DNA of 64,000 nt from Rhodoglobus sp. (lineage in GTDB: Bacteria; Actinomycetota; Actinomycetes; Actinomycetales; Microbacteriaceae). This document shows, piece by piece, positions 17,987 through 26,344 of the stretch (position 1 is the stretch's first letter; every line of letters starts with the position of its first letter). The translations under genes and the position numbers were made by a program. Below the pieces are notes generated by a model. The model was not told where the DNA came from. It saw only the letters and a list, made by a program, of their open reading frames with translations, and searched no databases. The DNA lies in the NCBI GenBank assembly GCA_025463515.1, contig JAODAQ010000022.1:1-64000 (forward strand), in the 5' to 3' direction.

Positions 17987-18013
17987 GACAGGGTGGGGTG
18001 CCGGTGTGTGACA
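17987..18013 (-). promoter_or_regulatory. ECF41-type promoter TGTCACA-N16-TGTC of the sigma gene
   Basis: On the minus strand TGTCACA (18013-18007), 16-bp spacer, TGTC (17990-17987), followed by TTGACT. It matches the promoter of the oxidoreductase operon exactly in both elements and in spacing, with unrelated spacer sequence. Confidence 0.85.
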
Positions 18014-18020
18014 GGGGTAC

Positions 18021-18341
18021 TCAGAATTCCTCGTCGAAGGCCTGGTCGAGGTAGAACTGCCGCGAGAGGCGGTAGGCCATGTGCTCGGCGTACCAGGCCG
18101 GCCATTCCTCGTCGCGAACCCCGCCGTTCTGCGCCTCGTGGATGCCGTGTGCGGACGCGGCGCTGAGCAGTGCGTCCAGCACGTCCTCCTCGCGGTAGCT
18201 GTCGCCGAGGGCGCGGGTCATGTGTGTCGCGTAGAACTGCGGCCACTCGGTCGGGCCGTGCTCCTCTTGGTACGCGAGGTGCGCCACCTCGGCGCGCTTG
18301 AGCAGGTCCGTGAGGACGTCGACAAAAGCCTGGTCGGTCAT
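18021..18341 (-). CDS. hypothetical protein with duplicated EWPxxYAxHM motif
   Basis: 106 residues, acidic, cytoplasmic. The motif occurs twice: EWPQFYATHMTRAL (about residues 32-45) and EWPAWYAEHMAYRL (about 79-92), each followed by an acidic helix, so the protein is an internal tandem duplication. The ATG overlaps the stop of the VOC gene (ATGA), pointing to a shared function with it. Family known to me only as unnamed actinobacterial proteins. Confidence 0.75.
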   Translation of the reverse strand: MTDQAFVDVLTDLLKRAEVAHLAYQEEHGPTEWPQFYATHMTRALGDSYREEDVLDALLSAASAHGIHEAQNGGVRDEEWPAWYAEHMAYRLSRQFYLDQAFDEEF

Positions 18342-18781
18342 CGTCCCGGCGCCTTCACCGTGATCTCCTGCAGCACCCAGCCGTTGCCGTCGGGGTCGCT
18401 GAACTCCGCGAACGAGCCGTAGCTGCCGCGATCGGGGGCGAGCCCGGGGACGCGCGCCTCGGTTCCGATGTGGTGGAAGATGCCGGTCGCGTCGTGGAAG
18501 ATCTCGCCCACGTCGATGCCGCGGCCGATGAGCTCGGCGCGCGCGGCCTCGATGTCGGTGACTACCAGGTGCAGTTTCTGCACCGAGCCGGGAGCCGCAT
18601 CGGTGATGCCGGTGCCGAGGATGATCGAGGCGTCCGATCCGGGCGGCGTGAACTGGATGACGCGGTAGGTGTCGCTCGCCACGTAGTCGATGTCGAGCCG
18701 GAAGCCGGCCTTCTCGTAGAAGGCCTTCGCCCTGTCCACATCGCTCACCGGGAGCACGAGCACTTCGAGTTTGAGATCCAT
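18338..18781 (-). CDS. VOC-family (glyoxalase/bleomycin-resistance-type) protein
   Basis: 147 residues from the ATG at 18781 (MDLKLEVLVLPVSDVDRAKAFYE), preceded by AAGAAAG. Two beta-alpha-beta-beta-beta units with VQKLHLVVTDIEAARAEL and FSDPDGNGWVLQEI, the latter holding the usual metal-ligand Glu. Probably metal-dependent, but the substrate cannot be told. Divergent from the CGNR regulator at 18863, which may control it. Confidence 0.88.
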   Translation of the reverse strand: MDLKLEVLVLPVSDVDRAKAFYEKAGFRLDIDYVASDTYRVIQFTPPGSDASIILGTGITDAAPGSVQKLHLVVTDIEAARAELIGRGIDVGEIFHDATGIFHHIGTEARVPGLAPDRGSYGSFAEFSDPDGNGWVLQEITVKAPGR

Positions 18782-18813
18782 GATCTTTCTTCTTTCGCTA
18801 AGTAACCACTTGA

Positions 18814-18829
18814 ACTGGTGATGACCAGT
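18814..18829. promoter_or_regulatory. ACTGGT-N4-ACCAGT dyad, candidate CGNR-regulator operator
   Basis: Perfect 6-bp inverted repeat with spacer GATG, midway in the 81-bp divergent region between the VOC and CGNR genes. Confidence 0.5.
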
Positions 18830-18862
18830 GCACCATCGCGCGTCACCTGTCAATATGGTGAC

Positions 18863-19405
18863 GTGAATCATTCCTTCCCGTGCGGCGACCTGTCCCTCGA
18901 CTTCGTGGGCACACTCAAGGCACGTCGCAATGATGCTCCGCACGAGACGTTCACAACACCCTCGAGCGTGAGCAGCTGGTTCGACGAGTCCGGCCTCGTC
19001 GACTCCCCGGTCTCCTTCGACGACCTCCGCGACGCCGTCGAGCTGCGCGAGGCCGTCTACTCCGTGGTCACCTCGGCCCGCCTCCACGAGCCCCTTGAGC
19101 CGGATGCCCTCGCCCTCGTCAACCGCGCGGCCCTCGCCGCGCCGGTGCAGGTGCAGCTCGACGCCGGCTCGCGCCGGGCCTCGGCCACGGCATCCCAGGC
19201 CCTCTCGTCCGTCGCCCGCGACGCGATCGACATCGTCGGCGGTCCGCACGCCGCCCTCCTGCGCGAGTGCGCGCGGCCCGAGTGCACGCAGGTCTACGTC
19301 GACCACTCGCGCGCGGGCCGGCGGGAGTGGTGCGCGATGGAGACCTGCGGCAACCGGATGAAGGCCGCCGCGTACCGCGCCCGCAAGCGCGCCGAGGGGG
19401 AATGA
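18863..19405 (+). CDS. CGNR zinc-finger transcriptional regulator
   Basis: 180 residues from the GTG at 18863, which begins NHSFPCGDLSLDFVGTL, the usual N-terminal motif of the family; the longer reading from 18818 would start inside the dyad. The stress-induced-transcription domain covers residues 5-125 and the C-terminal zinc finger is CARPECTQVYVDHS...CAMETCGNRMKAAAYRARKR (parts), with the CGNR signature. Likely represses or activates the divergent VOC operon. Confidence 0.88.
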   Translation: MNHSFPCGDLSLDFVGTLKARRNDAPHETFTTPSSVSSWFDESGLVDSPVSFDDLRDAVELREAVYSVVTSARLHEPLEPDALALVNRAALAAPVQVQLDAGSRRASATASQALSSVARDAIDIVGGPHAALLRECARPECTQVYVDHSRAGRREWCAMETCGNRMKAAAYRARKRAEGE

Positions 19406-19409
19406 CGAA

Positions 19410-19433
19410 GGCCGCCACCTTCCGGTGACGGCC
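19410..19433. terminator. hairpin between convergent genes
   Basis: GGCCGCCACC / GGTGACGGCC (one mismatch) with loop TTCC, 5 bp after the CGNR stop and 18 bp before the stop of the HesB-like gene. Confidence 0.75.
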
Positions 19434-19450
19434 CTCGATCGCACGGCTGG

Positions 19451-19732
19451 CTAGACCTGCGGCACCAGCGCGAACGTGACAGACCCGTTGTCGATCTGCG
19501 CGTCGAGCGTCTTGTCGTCGAGCACGGCCGAGGCGGTCGGCTCGAGGAAGACCTTGGCTCCGTCGGACTCCACGGTGGAGTCGCCCGGCAGCGGGTTCGC
19601 GACCACGGAGATCGCGAAACCCTGGTTCTCGTCGAGGCCCTGGCCGATGCGAAGGCCTCCGCCCTCGACCTCCGGGGTGCCCGAGATGATCGCCTTGACG
19701 GCGGTCGTGGCTGTTTCAGTGAGGGTGAGCAT
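19451..19732 (-). CDS. HesB/IscA-like protein lacking cysteines
   Basis: 93 residues from the ATG at 19732 (MLTLTETATTAVKAIIS), preceded by AAGGAAGAG. The fold pattern of A-type Fe-S proteins is clear (LRIGQGLDENQGFAISVV, then FLEPTASAVLDDKTLDAQ), but there is not one cysteine in the protein, so the three cluster ligands of IscA are missing. It therefore cannot act as a normal Fe-S carrier. Such short Cys-less HesB-like proteins occur in actinobacteria; role unknown. Confidence 0.8.
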   Translation of the reverse strand: MLTLTETATTAVKAIISGTPEVEGGGLRIGQGLDENQGFAISVVANPLPGDSTVESDGAKVFLEPTASAVLDDKTLDAQIDNGSVTFALVPQV

Positions 19733-19827
19733 GCTCTTCCTTTCCTTATGCAGCGAATGCAATGAGTCAGCCACGCTTCCGCACCTCGGCCGCCCGATCA
19801 ACCCGGATCGCCCGATACGGAGGGAAC

Positions 19828-21234
19828 TCACACCTGGCCGAGCACGCCGTCCACCCGGCGCGGGATGCCCAGGGGGTTGCCGTCGCGGAGGGCCGGCGGC
19901 AGCGCGGCATCCGGCGCGTCCTGGTAGGCGATCGGGCGCAGGAACCTGCGCACCGCCGTCGCCCCGACCGAGGTGAACTGCGACGTGGTCGACGGCCACG
20001 GGCCGCCGTGGTGCTGCGACCAGGTCACGGCGACGCCGGTCGGCCAGCCCGCGAACAGCAGCCGCCCCGCCACCGTCTCGAGTCGCTCGACCAGTTCGGC
20101 CGTGGCGTCGGACTCCTCCGCGTGCAGGGTAGCGGTGAGGCTGCCCTCGAGCTTGTCGAGCGATGCGAGCAGGCGCTCGTCCGAGCCGTAGCGCACGAGC
20201 ACGGTCACCGGCCCGAACACCTCCGCGAGCAGCTCCTCGGCGTGCGCCTCGAGGGCGTCGAGCGGCGCCGCCACCACGAGCGGGCCGTCAGCGGAGCCCG
20301 ACACGAGCTCCACTCCGGGCACCGCGAGCAGCCGGTCGACACCAGAGGCGAAGCCCCGAGCTATCGAGTCGGTGAGCATGGCGCCCGCGGCGGGAAGGTC
20401 CACCGCCGCCAGGGCGCGCTCGAAGGCCGAGCCCTCCGGGACGAACACGACTCCCGGCTTGGTGCAGAACTGGCCCGTGCCGAGGGTGAACGACGCGGCG
20501 AGCCCGGCGGCGAGGGATGCGCCCCTGGCCGCGTCGGCACCTCCCGTCACGACCACGGGGTTCACGCTCCCGAGCTCGCCGTAGAACGGGATGGGCGCCG
20601 GCCGTGCGGCGGCGAGGTCGTGCAGCGCCCTGCCGCCCGCGACGGAACCGGTGAAGGCCACGGCCATGACCGCCGGATGCCCCACGAGCGCGATCCCGTC
20701 CTCGTAGCCCTCGACGAGGGCGAAGGCTCCGGTCGGCGCGCCCGCCGTCGCGAGCGCTCCGGTGACGATCTCGGCAGTCAGCCGCGAGAGCTCCGGATGC
20801 CCGGGGTGCGCCTTCACGACGACCGGGCAGCCCACCGCGAGCGCGGAGGCGGTGTCGCCCCCGGCCACCGAGAACGCGAACGGGAAGTTCGAGGCGGAGA
20901 ACACGGCGACGGGGCCGATCGGGCGCAGCATCCGGCGCAGGTCGGGCCGCGGCGGGGCGGCGGTCGGCGCGGCCTGGTCGATCGTCGCCTCGAGGTAGGA
21001 GCCCTCGAGCACGACGTCCGCGAAGAGCCGCAGCTGTCCGGTGGTCCGCGCGACCTCGCCCGTGAGCCGGCCCTCGCCGAGGTGCGTCTCGCGGTCGGCG
21101 ACCGCGACGAGGTCGGCGGTCCGGGCATCCAGCGCGTCTGCCACTGCGCGCAGCCAGGCCGCGCGCTCCGCCAGGGTCGACCGGACCATGGCCGCGGCTG
21201 CCGCCGTGGCTCGTACGAGTACTGCGTCGTCCAT
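19828..21234 (-). CDS. aldehyde dehydrogenase, 2-oxoglutarate-semialdehyde type
   Basis: 468 residues from the ATG at 21234 behind GAGGAGAG. Catalytic Glu in PFYGELGSVNP (E220) and nucleophile in GQFCTKPG (C257); FTGSVAGGRAL is the cofactor-turn motif. The relatively short N-terminus and the pattern NFPFAFSVAGGDTASAL match NADP-dependent 2,5-dioxovalerate (alpha-ketoglutarate semialdehyde) dehydrogenases. As last gene after a KdgD-type dehydratase it would perform the final oxidation to 2-oxoglutarate. Confidence 0.88.
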   Translation of the reverse strand: MDDAVLVRATAAAAAMVRSTLAERAAWLRAVADALDARTADLVAVADRETHLGEGRLTGEVARTTGQLRLFADVVLEGSYLEATIDQAAPTAAPPRPDLRRMLRPIGPVAVFSASNFPFAFSVAGGDTASALAVGCPVVVKAHPGHPELSRLTAEIVTGALATAGAPTGAFALVEGYEDGIALVGHPAVMAVAFTGSVAGGRALHDLAAARPAPIPFYGELGSVNPVVVTGGADAARGASLAAGLAASFTLGTGQFCTKPGVVFVPEGSAFERALAAVDLPAAGAMLTDSIARGFASGVDRLLAVPGVELVSGSADGPLVVAAPLDALEAHAEELLAEVFGPVTVLVRYGSDERLLASLDKLEGSLTATLHAEESDATAELVERLETVAGRLLFAGWPTGVAVTWSQHHGGPWPSTTSQFTSVGATAVRRFLRPIAYQDAPDAALPPALRDGNPLGIPRRVDGVLGQV

Positions 21235-21248
21235 GGTGCTCTCCTCGC

Positions 21249-22310
21249 TCAGGCGAACCTGATCCCGATGCCGGGGGCGTCGCCGCCCACGGCCCTGCCC
21301 GCCACGATGTCCACTCCGCTCGGCGCCGCCAAGACACCGAGCGGGGTGAAGCGCGCATCCTCGACATCCTCGACCCACGTCTCCTCCGGCATCGCGAAGG
21401 CGAGCTGCGCCGAGAGCTCGGGCAGCAGGTGCGGCGCGAGCCCGAGGCCCGACTCGCGCGCGAGCTCGGCGATGGCGAGGAACGGGGTGATGCCCCCGAC
21501 ACGGACGACATTGGGCTGCAGCACGTCGATCGCCTCGGCGTCGATGAGGTCGCGGAAGCGGTGGACGGTGTGGACGTTCTCGCCGAGCGCGACCGGCACG
21601 TCGACGGCGCTGCGCAGCACGCGGTACCCGCGGGTGTCGTCGGAGCGCAGCGGCTCCTCGATCCACACGAGGTCGAACTTCTCGAGGGCGTGCACCGACA
21701 TGACGGCGCGGTCCAGGTCCCAGCGCTGGTTGGCGTCGATCATGAGCCGGATGCCCGGGCCGATGGTCTCGCGCACCGCCGCGACCCGGTCCACGTCCTC
21801 GGCGAGGTCGGGCTTGCCGACCTTGATCTTGACGCCGCCGTAGCCCGCGTCCCGCCAGCGCGCTGCCTGCGCGACGAGCTCCTCGAGCGGGTAGTGCAGG
21901 TTCACCCCGCTGCCGTACGCGGGCAGGCTCTCGTGCCGTCGGCCGAGCGCACGGGCGAGCGACAGGCCGCGCTCGCGCAGGCCGAGGTCCCACAGCGCGA
22001 GGTCGACGCCCGCGAGCGCGATGGTCGTGATCCCGCCACCGCCCGCTTCGTGGATGTGCTCCCACGCGCCCTGCCAGAGCTCCGGCACGGCCGCGCGGCC
22101 GATCAGCCACGGGGCCAGGTCGTCGCGGAGGAGCGCGTCGACCGCGGTCGCCCCGATCGACGGCGTCCACGAGAATCCGTGCCCCGTCGCGCCGTCGTCC
22201 CGGGTGATCTCCACCTCGACGACCCCGAGGTCGCGCACGTCGGGCCCCCATGGGCGGGAGAGCGGGACCCGGATGACGCGGGTCCGCACTCCCTCGATCG
22301 ACCCTGTCAT
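21249..22310 (-). CDS. enolase-superfamily sugar-acid dehydratase (mandelate racemase subgroup)
   Basis: 353 residues. Catalytic and metal residues can be read off: KIK (K161, K163), DANQRW (D192, N194), IEEP (E218/E219), GEN (E244), and the general-base His in LAPHLLPE (H294). This set is that of galactarate/talarate- and other acid-sugar dehydratases. In its context (uronate dehydrogenase before, KdgD after) the expected job is dehydration of an aldarate to 5-dehydro-4-deoxyglucarate. Exact stereospecificity is not decidable. Confidence 0.88.
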   Translation of the reverse strand: MTGSIEGVRTRVIRVPLSRPWGPDVRDLGVVEVEITRDDGATGHGFSWTPSIGATAVDALLRDDLAPWLIGRAAVPELWQGAWEHIHEAGGGGITTIALAGVDLALWDLGLRERGLSLARALGRRHESLPAYGSGVNLHYPLEELVAQAARWRDAGYGGVKIKVGKPDLAEDVDRVAAVRETIGPGIRLMIDANQRWDLDRAVMSVHALEKFDLVWIEEPLRSDDTRGYRVLRSAVDVPVALGENVHTVHRFRDLIDAEAIDVLQPNVVRVGGITPFLAIAELARESGLGLAPHLLPELSAQLAFAMPEETWVEDVEDARFTPLGVLAAPSGVDIVAGRAVGGDAPGIGIRFA

Positions 22311-23221
22311 CCGGCCAGGGCCCTGCCGCGCTCGAGGATCCGGGCGAGCTGCTCACGGTGCTCGGCCGGCGGGTCGACGAGCGGCGGCCGCACCCCGCCG
22401 ACTCGCAGTCCGGCCAGCTCCAGCCCCGCCTTGATCAGGGCCACGGCGTAGCCGGGCGTGGTGTCGCGCAGGCGCACGAGCGGCGCGTAGAAGCCGTCGA
22501 GCAGCTCGTCGATGCGGGCATCGTCGTTCGCGGTGTAGGCGTCGAACCACGCGGTCGCGACCTCGGGCGCCATCGCGAACACCGCGGAGGAGTACAGCGG
22601 CACGCCGATCGCCCGGTACGCCCGCTGGCTCAGCTCGGCGGTCAGCAGCCCGTTGAAGAACTGCAGGTCGGTACGGCCGGACCGGCCCGCGGCGAGCACG
22701 AACTCCTGCGCGAGGGCGATGTCGCCCACGCCGTCCTTGAAGCCCGCGACCCGGGGGTGGGCGGCGAGCGCCTCGACCGACGCGACAGTGAGCTGCGCGG
22801 TGCCGCGGTGGTAGACGATGAGCGGCAGCTCCGTGGCGGCGGCGATCGCCTCGACGTAGGCGACGAGACCCTGCTGCGGTCCGGTGACGAGGTACGGCGG
22901 CATCACGAGGAGGGCGTCCGCGCCGAGGCGCTCTGCTGCTCGCGCGCACTCGAGCGCGTGCCCGAGCGGACCGCCGGTGCCCGCGACCACGGGCACGGCG
23001 CCGGCCGTCACGGCCACCCCGCGCGCGACCACGAGCTCGTACTCCGCGAGCGAGAGGGCGTGGAACTCGCCCGTGCCGCAGGCGATGAACACCGCGCCCG
23101 GGCCGTCCGCGAGCCGCGACGCGAGGTGCTCGTCGAGCACGTCCGGTGCGACCGCGCCGCGCTCGTCGTACGGCGTCACGGGGAAGTACAGCACGCGCTC
23201 CGGGAACACGAGCCCGGTCAC
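22307..23221 (-). CDS. kdgD: 5-dehydro-4-deoxyglucarate dehydratase
   Basis: 304 residues from the GTG at 23221, overlapping the previous stop in GTGA. DapA-superfamily TIM barrel with Schiff-base Lys K162 in AGFKDGVGD and Tyr Y137 in IVYHRGT. CGTGEFHALS near residue 48 and FFNGLLTAELSQRAYRAIG are typical of KdgD rather than DapA. The enzyme dehydrates and decarboxylates 5-dehydro-4-deoxyglucarate to 2-oxoglutarate semialdehyde, fitting the aldehyde dehydrogenase downstream. Confidence 0.88.
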   Translation of the reverse strand: MTGLVFPERVLYFPVTPYDERGAVAPDVLDEHLASRLADGPGAVFIACGTGEFHALSLAEYELVVARGVAVTAGAVPVVAGTGGPLGHALECARAAERLGADALLVMPPYLVTGPQQGLVAYVEAIAAATELPLIVYHRGTAQLTVASVEALAAHPRVAGFKDGVGDIALAQEFVLAAGRSGRTDLQFFNGLLTAELSQRAYRAIGVPLYSSAVFAMAPEVATAWFDAYTANDDARIDELLDGFYAPLVRLRDTTPGYAVALIKAGLELAGLRVGGVRPPLVDPPAEHREQLARILERGRALAG

Positions 23222-24108
23222 GAGGCGCCGTCCAGGGCAAGCTCGGTGCGCCAGGTGCGGGTGGCCCGCCAGCCCAGGAGCCGCTCGGCGAGGCCGGAGC
23301 TGAACACGGCGTCGGTACCGTCGAGGGCTCCCGCGAGTTCTGGCCGGTAGCGCGGGACCAGCTCGGCGAGCGGCTCGCGCGCGAGCGAGTCCGGTGCCCC
23401 GACGAAGAACACCGTGCCGTTGGGGATCTCGGTCGCGTGCTGCAGCCAGGCGAGCACGAACTCGCCGGCATCCCGCGCATCGACGTAGTTGAAGAGGGCG
23501 ACTGCCGAGAGCTCGGGCTGGTCGAGCCGCTCGGCGACCGTGTGGCCCTGCTGGGTCGGGGCGCCCGCCCACTCCTCGGGCGCGATCACGTAGCAGGGGC
23601 GGAAGGCGCCGACCCGCAGGCGGTCGCCGTGGGCGCGGACGGCCATGGCGGCGATCGCCTCGACGGCCTGCTTCGAGAGCGCGTAGCCGTTCCAGGGCGC
23701 GAGCGGGTGCTGCTCGTCGAGGGGGAGGTACTCCGGCTGCCAGCCGGACGGCGCGCCGTAGCCGATCACCGTTGGGCTGCTCGCGAACAGCAGGGACGAG
23801 ACCCCGCTCGCGATGCTCGCCTCGAGCACGCTGAAGGCGAGCCCGGTGTTGGTGGCGTAGAGCTCCGGATCCGGGCGGCCGAACGGCACCGCGATGGCGG
23901 CGAGGTGCACGACGGCATCCGGCCGCACCTCGGCGAAGAGCGCGGCGGTCGCGGCGGGATCGATCAGGTCGCAGGAGATGTGCCGGGCCGGGCCGCCGCC
24001 GTGCGGCGAGCGGTCGACGGAGATCACCTCGTGGCCGGCCTCGGCGAGCACCGCGACCACGGAGCGGCCGAGCCTGCCCGAGCCGCCGGTGACCAGGTAG
24101 CGGCTCAC
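23218..24108 (-). CDS. uronate dehydrogenase-like NAD-dependent SDR
   Basis: 296 residues from the GTG at 24108, overlapping the preceding stop in GTGA. Extended SDR with GGSGRLG (8-14), VVHLAAIAVPFG, and the catalytic pair in NGYALSK (Y142, K146). Overall length and position suit a uronate dehydrogenase (hexuronate to aldarolactone); epimerase activity is the alternative. No lactonase is seen in the operon, so the lactone would have to open spontaneously or by an enzyme elsewhere. Confidence 0.8.
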   Translation of the reverse strand: MSRYLVTGGSGRLGRSVVAVLAEAGHEVISVDRSPHGGGPARHISCDLIDPAATAALFAEVRPDAVVHLAAIAVPFGRPDPELYATNTGLAFSVLEASIASGVSSLLFASSPTVIGYGAPSGWQPEYLPLDEQHPLAPWNGYALSKQAVEAIAAMAVRAHGDRLRVGAFRPCYVIAPEEWAGAPTQQGHTVAERLDQPELSAVALFNYVDARDAGEFVLAWLQHATEIPNGTVFFVGAPDSLAREPLAELVPRYRPELAGALDGTDAVFSSGLAERLLGWRATRTWRTELALDGAS

Positions 24109-25454
24109 GAGCGATCCCCGAGGGAGGAAGCGGCGGCCCCGAGGTCGAGGTCGGCGATCCGCACGGCGGCGCCGGTCTCGAGGGAGCGGTTGCCCGCGAG
24201 CCCCACCACGACGGAGCGCACCCCGTCGCGCCAGGACGCCGCGTGGCCGAGCGGGTCGTCGCCCACGCCGCGGAACACGTCGCGCAGCAGCACGGCGTCC
24301 CCGCCGCCGTGGCCGCCGACGCCCTCGGGGATGGCGACCTCCTCTGCCGGCGCGAAGTGCCGCTGCAGGGTGAGCGTCTCGGAGGTGGGCCGGCTGCCCT
24401 CCTCGATCACGAGGTCGGGCCGGGCGCTGGGATCGACCACGACTCGGCCCTGCTCGTCGAGCAGCACCGCCCCGCGCTCCACGACGTGCAGCTCGGCGCG
24501 GCCCTTCGTGCCGTTCACCTCGACCGTGTAGCCCTCCCACGGCGAGTGCGCGTTGAGGGAGTACGACATGGATGCCCCGCGCGAGTAGTCCACGACGAGC
24601 GACAGGTTGTCCTCGATGGTGATCCCCGGGTCGAACACGTCCTGGTCGCGCCGGTAGCCGTCGAAGCCCTCCTGCTCGAGGTAGAGGTGCCGCAGCTGCT
24701 CGTCGGCGCGCAGGTCGAGGCTGAACTCGTCCCGCAGCGGCGAGTCGGTGGTACCGCGGTCCGGACGCTCGCCCAGACCGCGGGCCGTCGCGTTGTCCCG
24801 GCCGTAGAAGCGCAGGCCGCCGCTCGCGAAGACGCGGGCCGGCACGTCGTCGATCCACCAGTTCACGAGGTCGAAGTGGTGCGAGGCCTTGTGGATGAGG
24901 AGCCCGCCCGAAGTCTCCTTGTTCCGGTGCCAGCGCCGGAAGTAGTCGGCGCCGTGCGCGGTGTCGAGCACCCACTCGAAGTGCACGGATGTCACGTCCC
25001 CGATCGCCCCGTCGGCGATGAGCTGCCGCAGCGCGGTGTTGCGGGGCGAGTAGCGGTAGTTGAACGTGACCGTGACGTTGCGGCCCGTGCGGTCCACGGC
25101 GTCGGCGATCGTTCGGACGCCCTGCTCCGTCGTCGTGAGCGGCTTCTCGACCACCGCGTCGGCACCCGCATCGAGGGCCGTCGCGACGTGGGCGGCGTGG
25201 GTGGCATCCGGCGACGTCACGATCACCCGGTCGACCCGGTGCTCCGCGACCACTGCCGCGAGCTGGTCCGGCGTGAAGCGGTGCGGTGCGGGGGTACCGG
25301 AGGGCAGGCGCTCCTCGTAGTAGCCCAGCCGCCCGGGATTGGTGTCTGCCCAGGCCACGAGCTCGGCCACCTCGGCGTGCGGGCCGGTGATCGCGTCGAT
25401 GTACATCTGCGCGCGGGATCCGGTGCCCACGATCGCGTAGCGAAGCCGCGCCAT
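24105..25454 (-). CDS. Gfo/Idh/MocA-family oxidoreductase
   Basis: 449 residues from the ATG at 25454 (TAATG overlap). N-terminal Rossmann domain YAIVGTGSRAQMYIDA, EKPL motif in VVEKPLTTTEQG, and the long substrate domain with SGGLLIHKASHHFDLVNWWI, which carries the catalytic Lys/His region. It is longer than average because of an insert around residues 225-300. Probably oxidises or epimerises a sugar or glycoside imported by the adjacent transporter. Confidence 0.85.
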   Translation of the reverse strand: MARLRYAIVGTGSRAQMYIDAITGPHAEVAELVAWADTNPGRLGYYEERLPSGTPAPHRFTPDQLAAVVAEHRVDRVIVTSPDATHAAHVATALDAGADAVVEKPLTTTEQGVRTIADAVDRTGRNVTVTFNYRYSPRNTALRQLIADGAIGDVTSVHFEWVLDTAHGADYFRRWHRNKETSGGLLIHKASHHFDLVNWWIDDVPARVFASGGLRFYGRDNATARGLGERPDRGTTDSPLRDEFSLDLRADEQLRHLYLEQEGFDGYRRDQDVFDPGITIEDNLSLVVDYSRGASMSYSLNAHSPWEGYTVEVNGTKGRAELHVVERGAVLLDEQGRVVVDPSARPDLVIEEGSRPTSETLTLQRHFAPAEEVAIPEGVGGHGGGDAVLLRDVFRGVGDDPLGHAASWRDGVRSVVVGLAGNRSLETGAAVRIADLDLGAAASSLGDRS

Positions 25455-26344
25455 TACTTGATGCCCGTCGTCGCGAAGCCCTTGATGAGGTACTTCTGGC
25501 CCACCAGGAACGCGATGAACAGCGGTACGAGCGACACGACCGACATCGCGAACATCGACCCGAAGTCGGAGCTCGATTGGGAGTCGAGGAAGCCCTTCAG
25601 CGCCACCGAGACGGGGAACATCTCCGGTATTCGCAGGTAGATGAGCGGGCCGAAGAAGTCGCTCCAGGTCCAGATGAAGGTGAAGATCGCGGTCGTGGCG
25701 AGCGCGGGGACCATGAGCGGCACCGTGATCTGCAGGTAGGTGCGGAAGTGGCCGGCGCCGTCGATGCGCGCCGCCTCGAAGATCTCCTTCGGCAGGGCGC
25801 GGATGAACTGCACCATGAGGAAGACGAAGAACGCGTCTGTGGCGAGGAACTTCGGCACGATCAGCGGCAGGAAGGTGTTCAGCCAGCCGAGCTCCTTGAA
25901 GATCGTGAACTGCGGCACGAGCACGACCTGGAACGGCAGCATGATCGTCGCGAGCATGATCGCGAACAGCAGCGTGCGGCCCCGGAACTTGAGCCGGCCG
26001 AACGCGTACGCGGCGAGCGAGCACGAGATCAGGTTGCCCGCGATCGCGCCGACCGAGAGCACCGTCGAGTTGAGCAGGAACGTCGAGAACGAGGCCCCGA
26101 GGTCGTTCCATCCGTTGATGTAGTTCTCGATGGTCAGGTTGGTCGTGAAGATGCTCAGGTCGCGGAAGATCTGGTCGTTGGGCTTGAAGCTCGACACCAC
26201 CAGCCAGATGAGCGGGTAGATCATCACGGCCGAGGCCACGATGAGCGCCGTGTGCTTGAGCACGGAGAACAGCCGGCGGCGCGCCACGTACGACGCGGAG
26301 GACCGCACGTGCACGGTCTCTTTGGTCACAGTCTCAGTCGTCAT
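25454..26344 (-). CDS. carbohydrate ABC transporter permease (MalG type)
   Basis: 296 residues, six membrane helices. The EAA loop for contact with the ATPase is at EIFEAARIDGAGHFRTYLQITVP (read in parts). Paired with the MalF-type permease upstream, overlapping it by 11 bp. No ATPase gene lies in the locus, so a shared MsiK/UgpC-type ATPase from elsewhere is presumably used, as is usual in actinobacteria. Confidence 0.93.
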   Translation of the reverse strand: MTTETVTKETVHVRSSASYVARRRLFSVLKHTALIVASAVMIYPLIWLVVSSFKPNDQIFRDLSIFTTNLTIENYINGWNDLGASFSTFLLNSTVLSVGAIAGNLISCSLAAYAFGRLKFRGRTLLFAIMLATIMLPFQVVLVPQFTIFKELGWLNTFLPLIVPKFLATDAFFVFLMVQFIRALPKEIFEAARIDGAGHFRTYLQITVPLMVPALATTAIFTFIWTWSDFFGPLIYLRIPEMFPVSVALKGFLDSQSSSDFGSMFAMSVVSLVPLFIAFLVGQKYLIKGFATTGIK

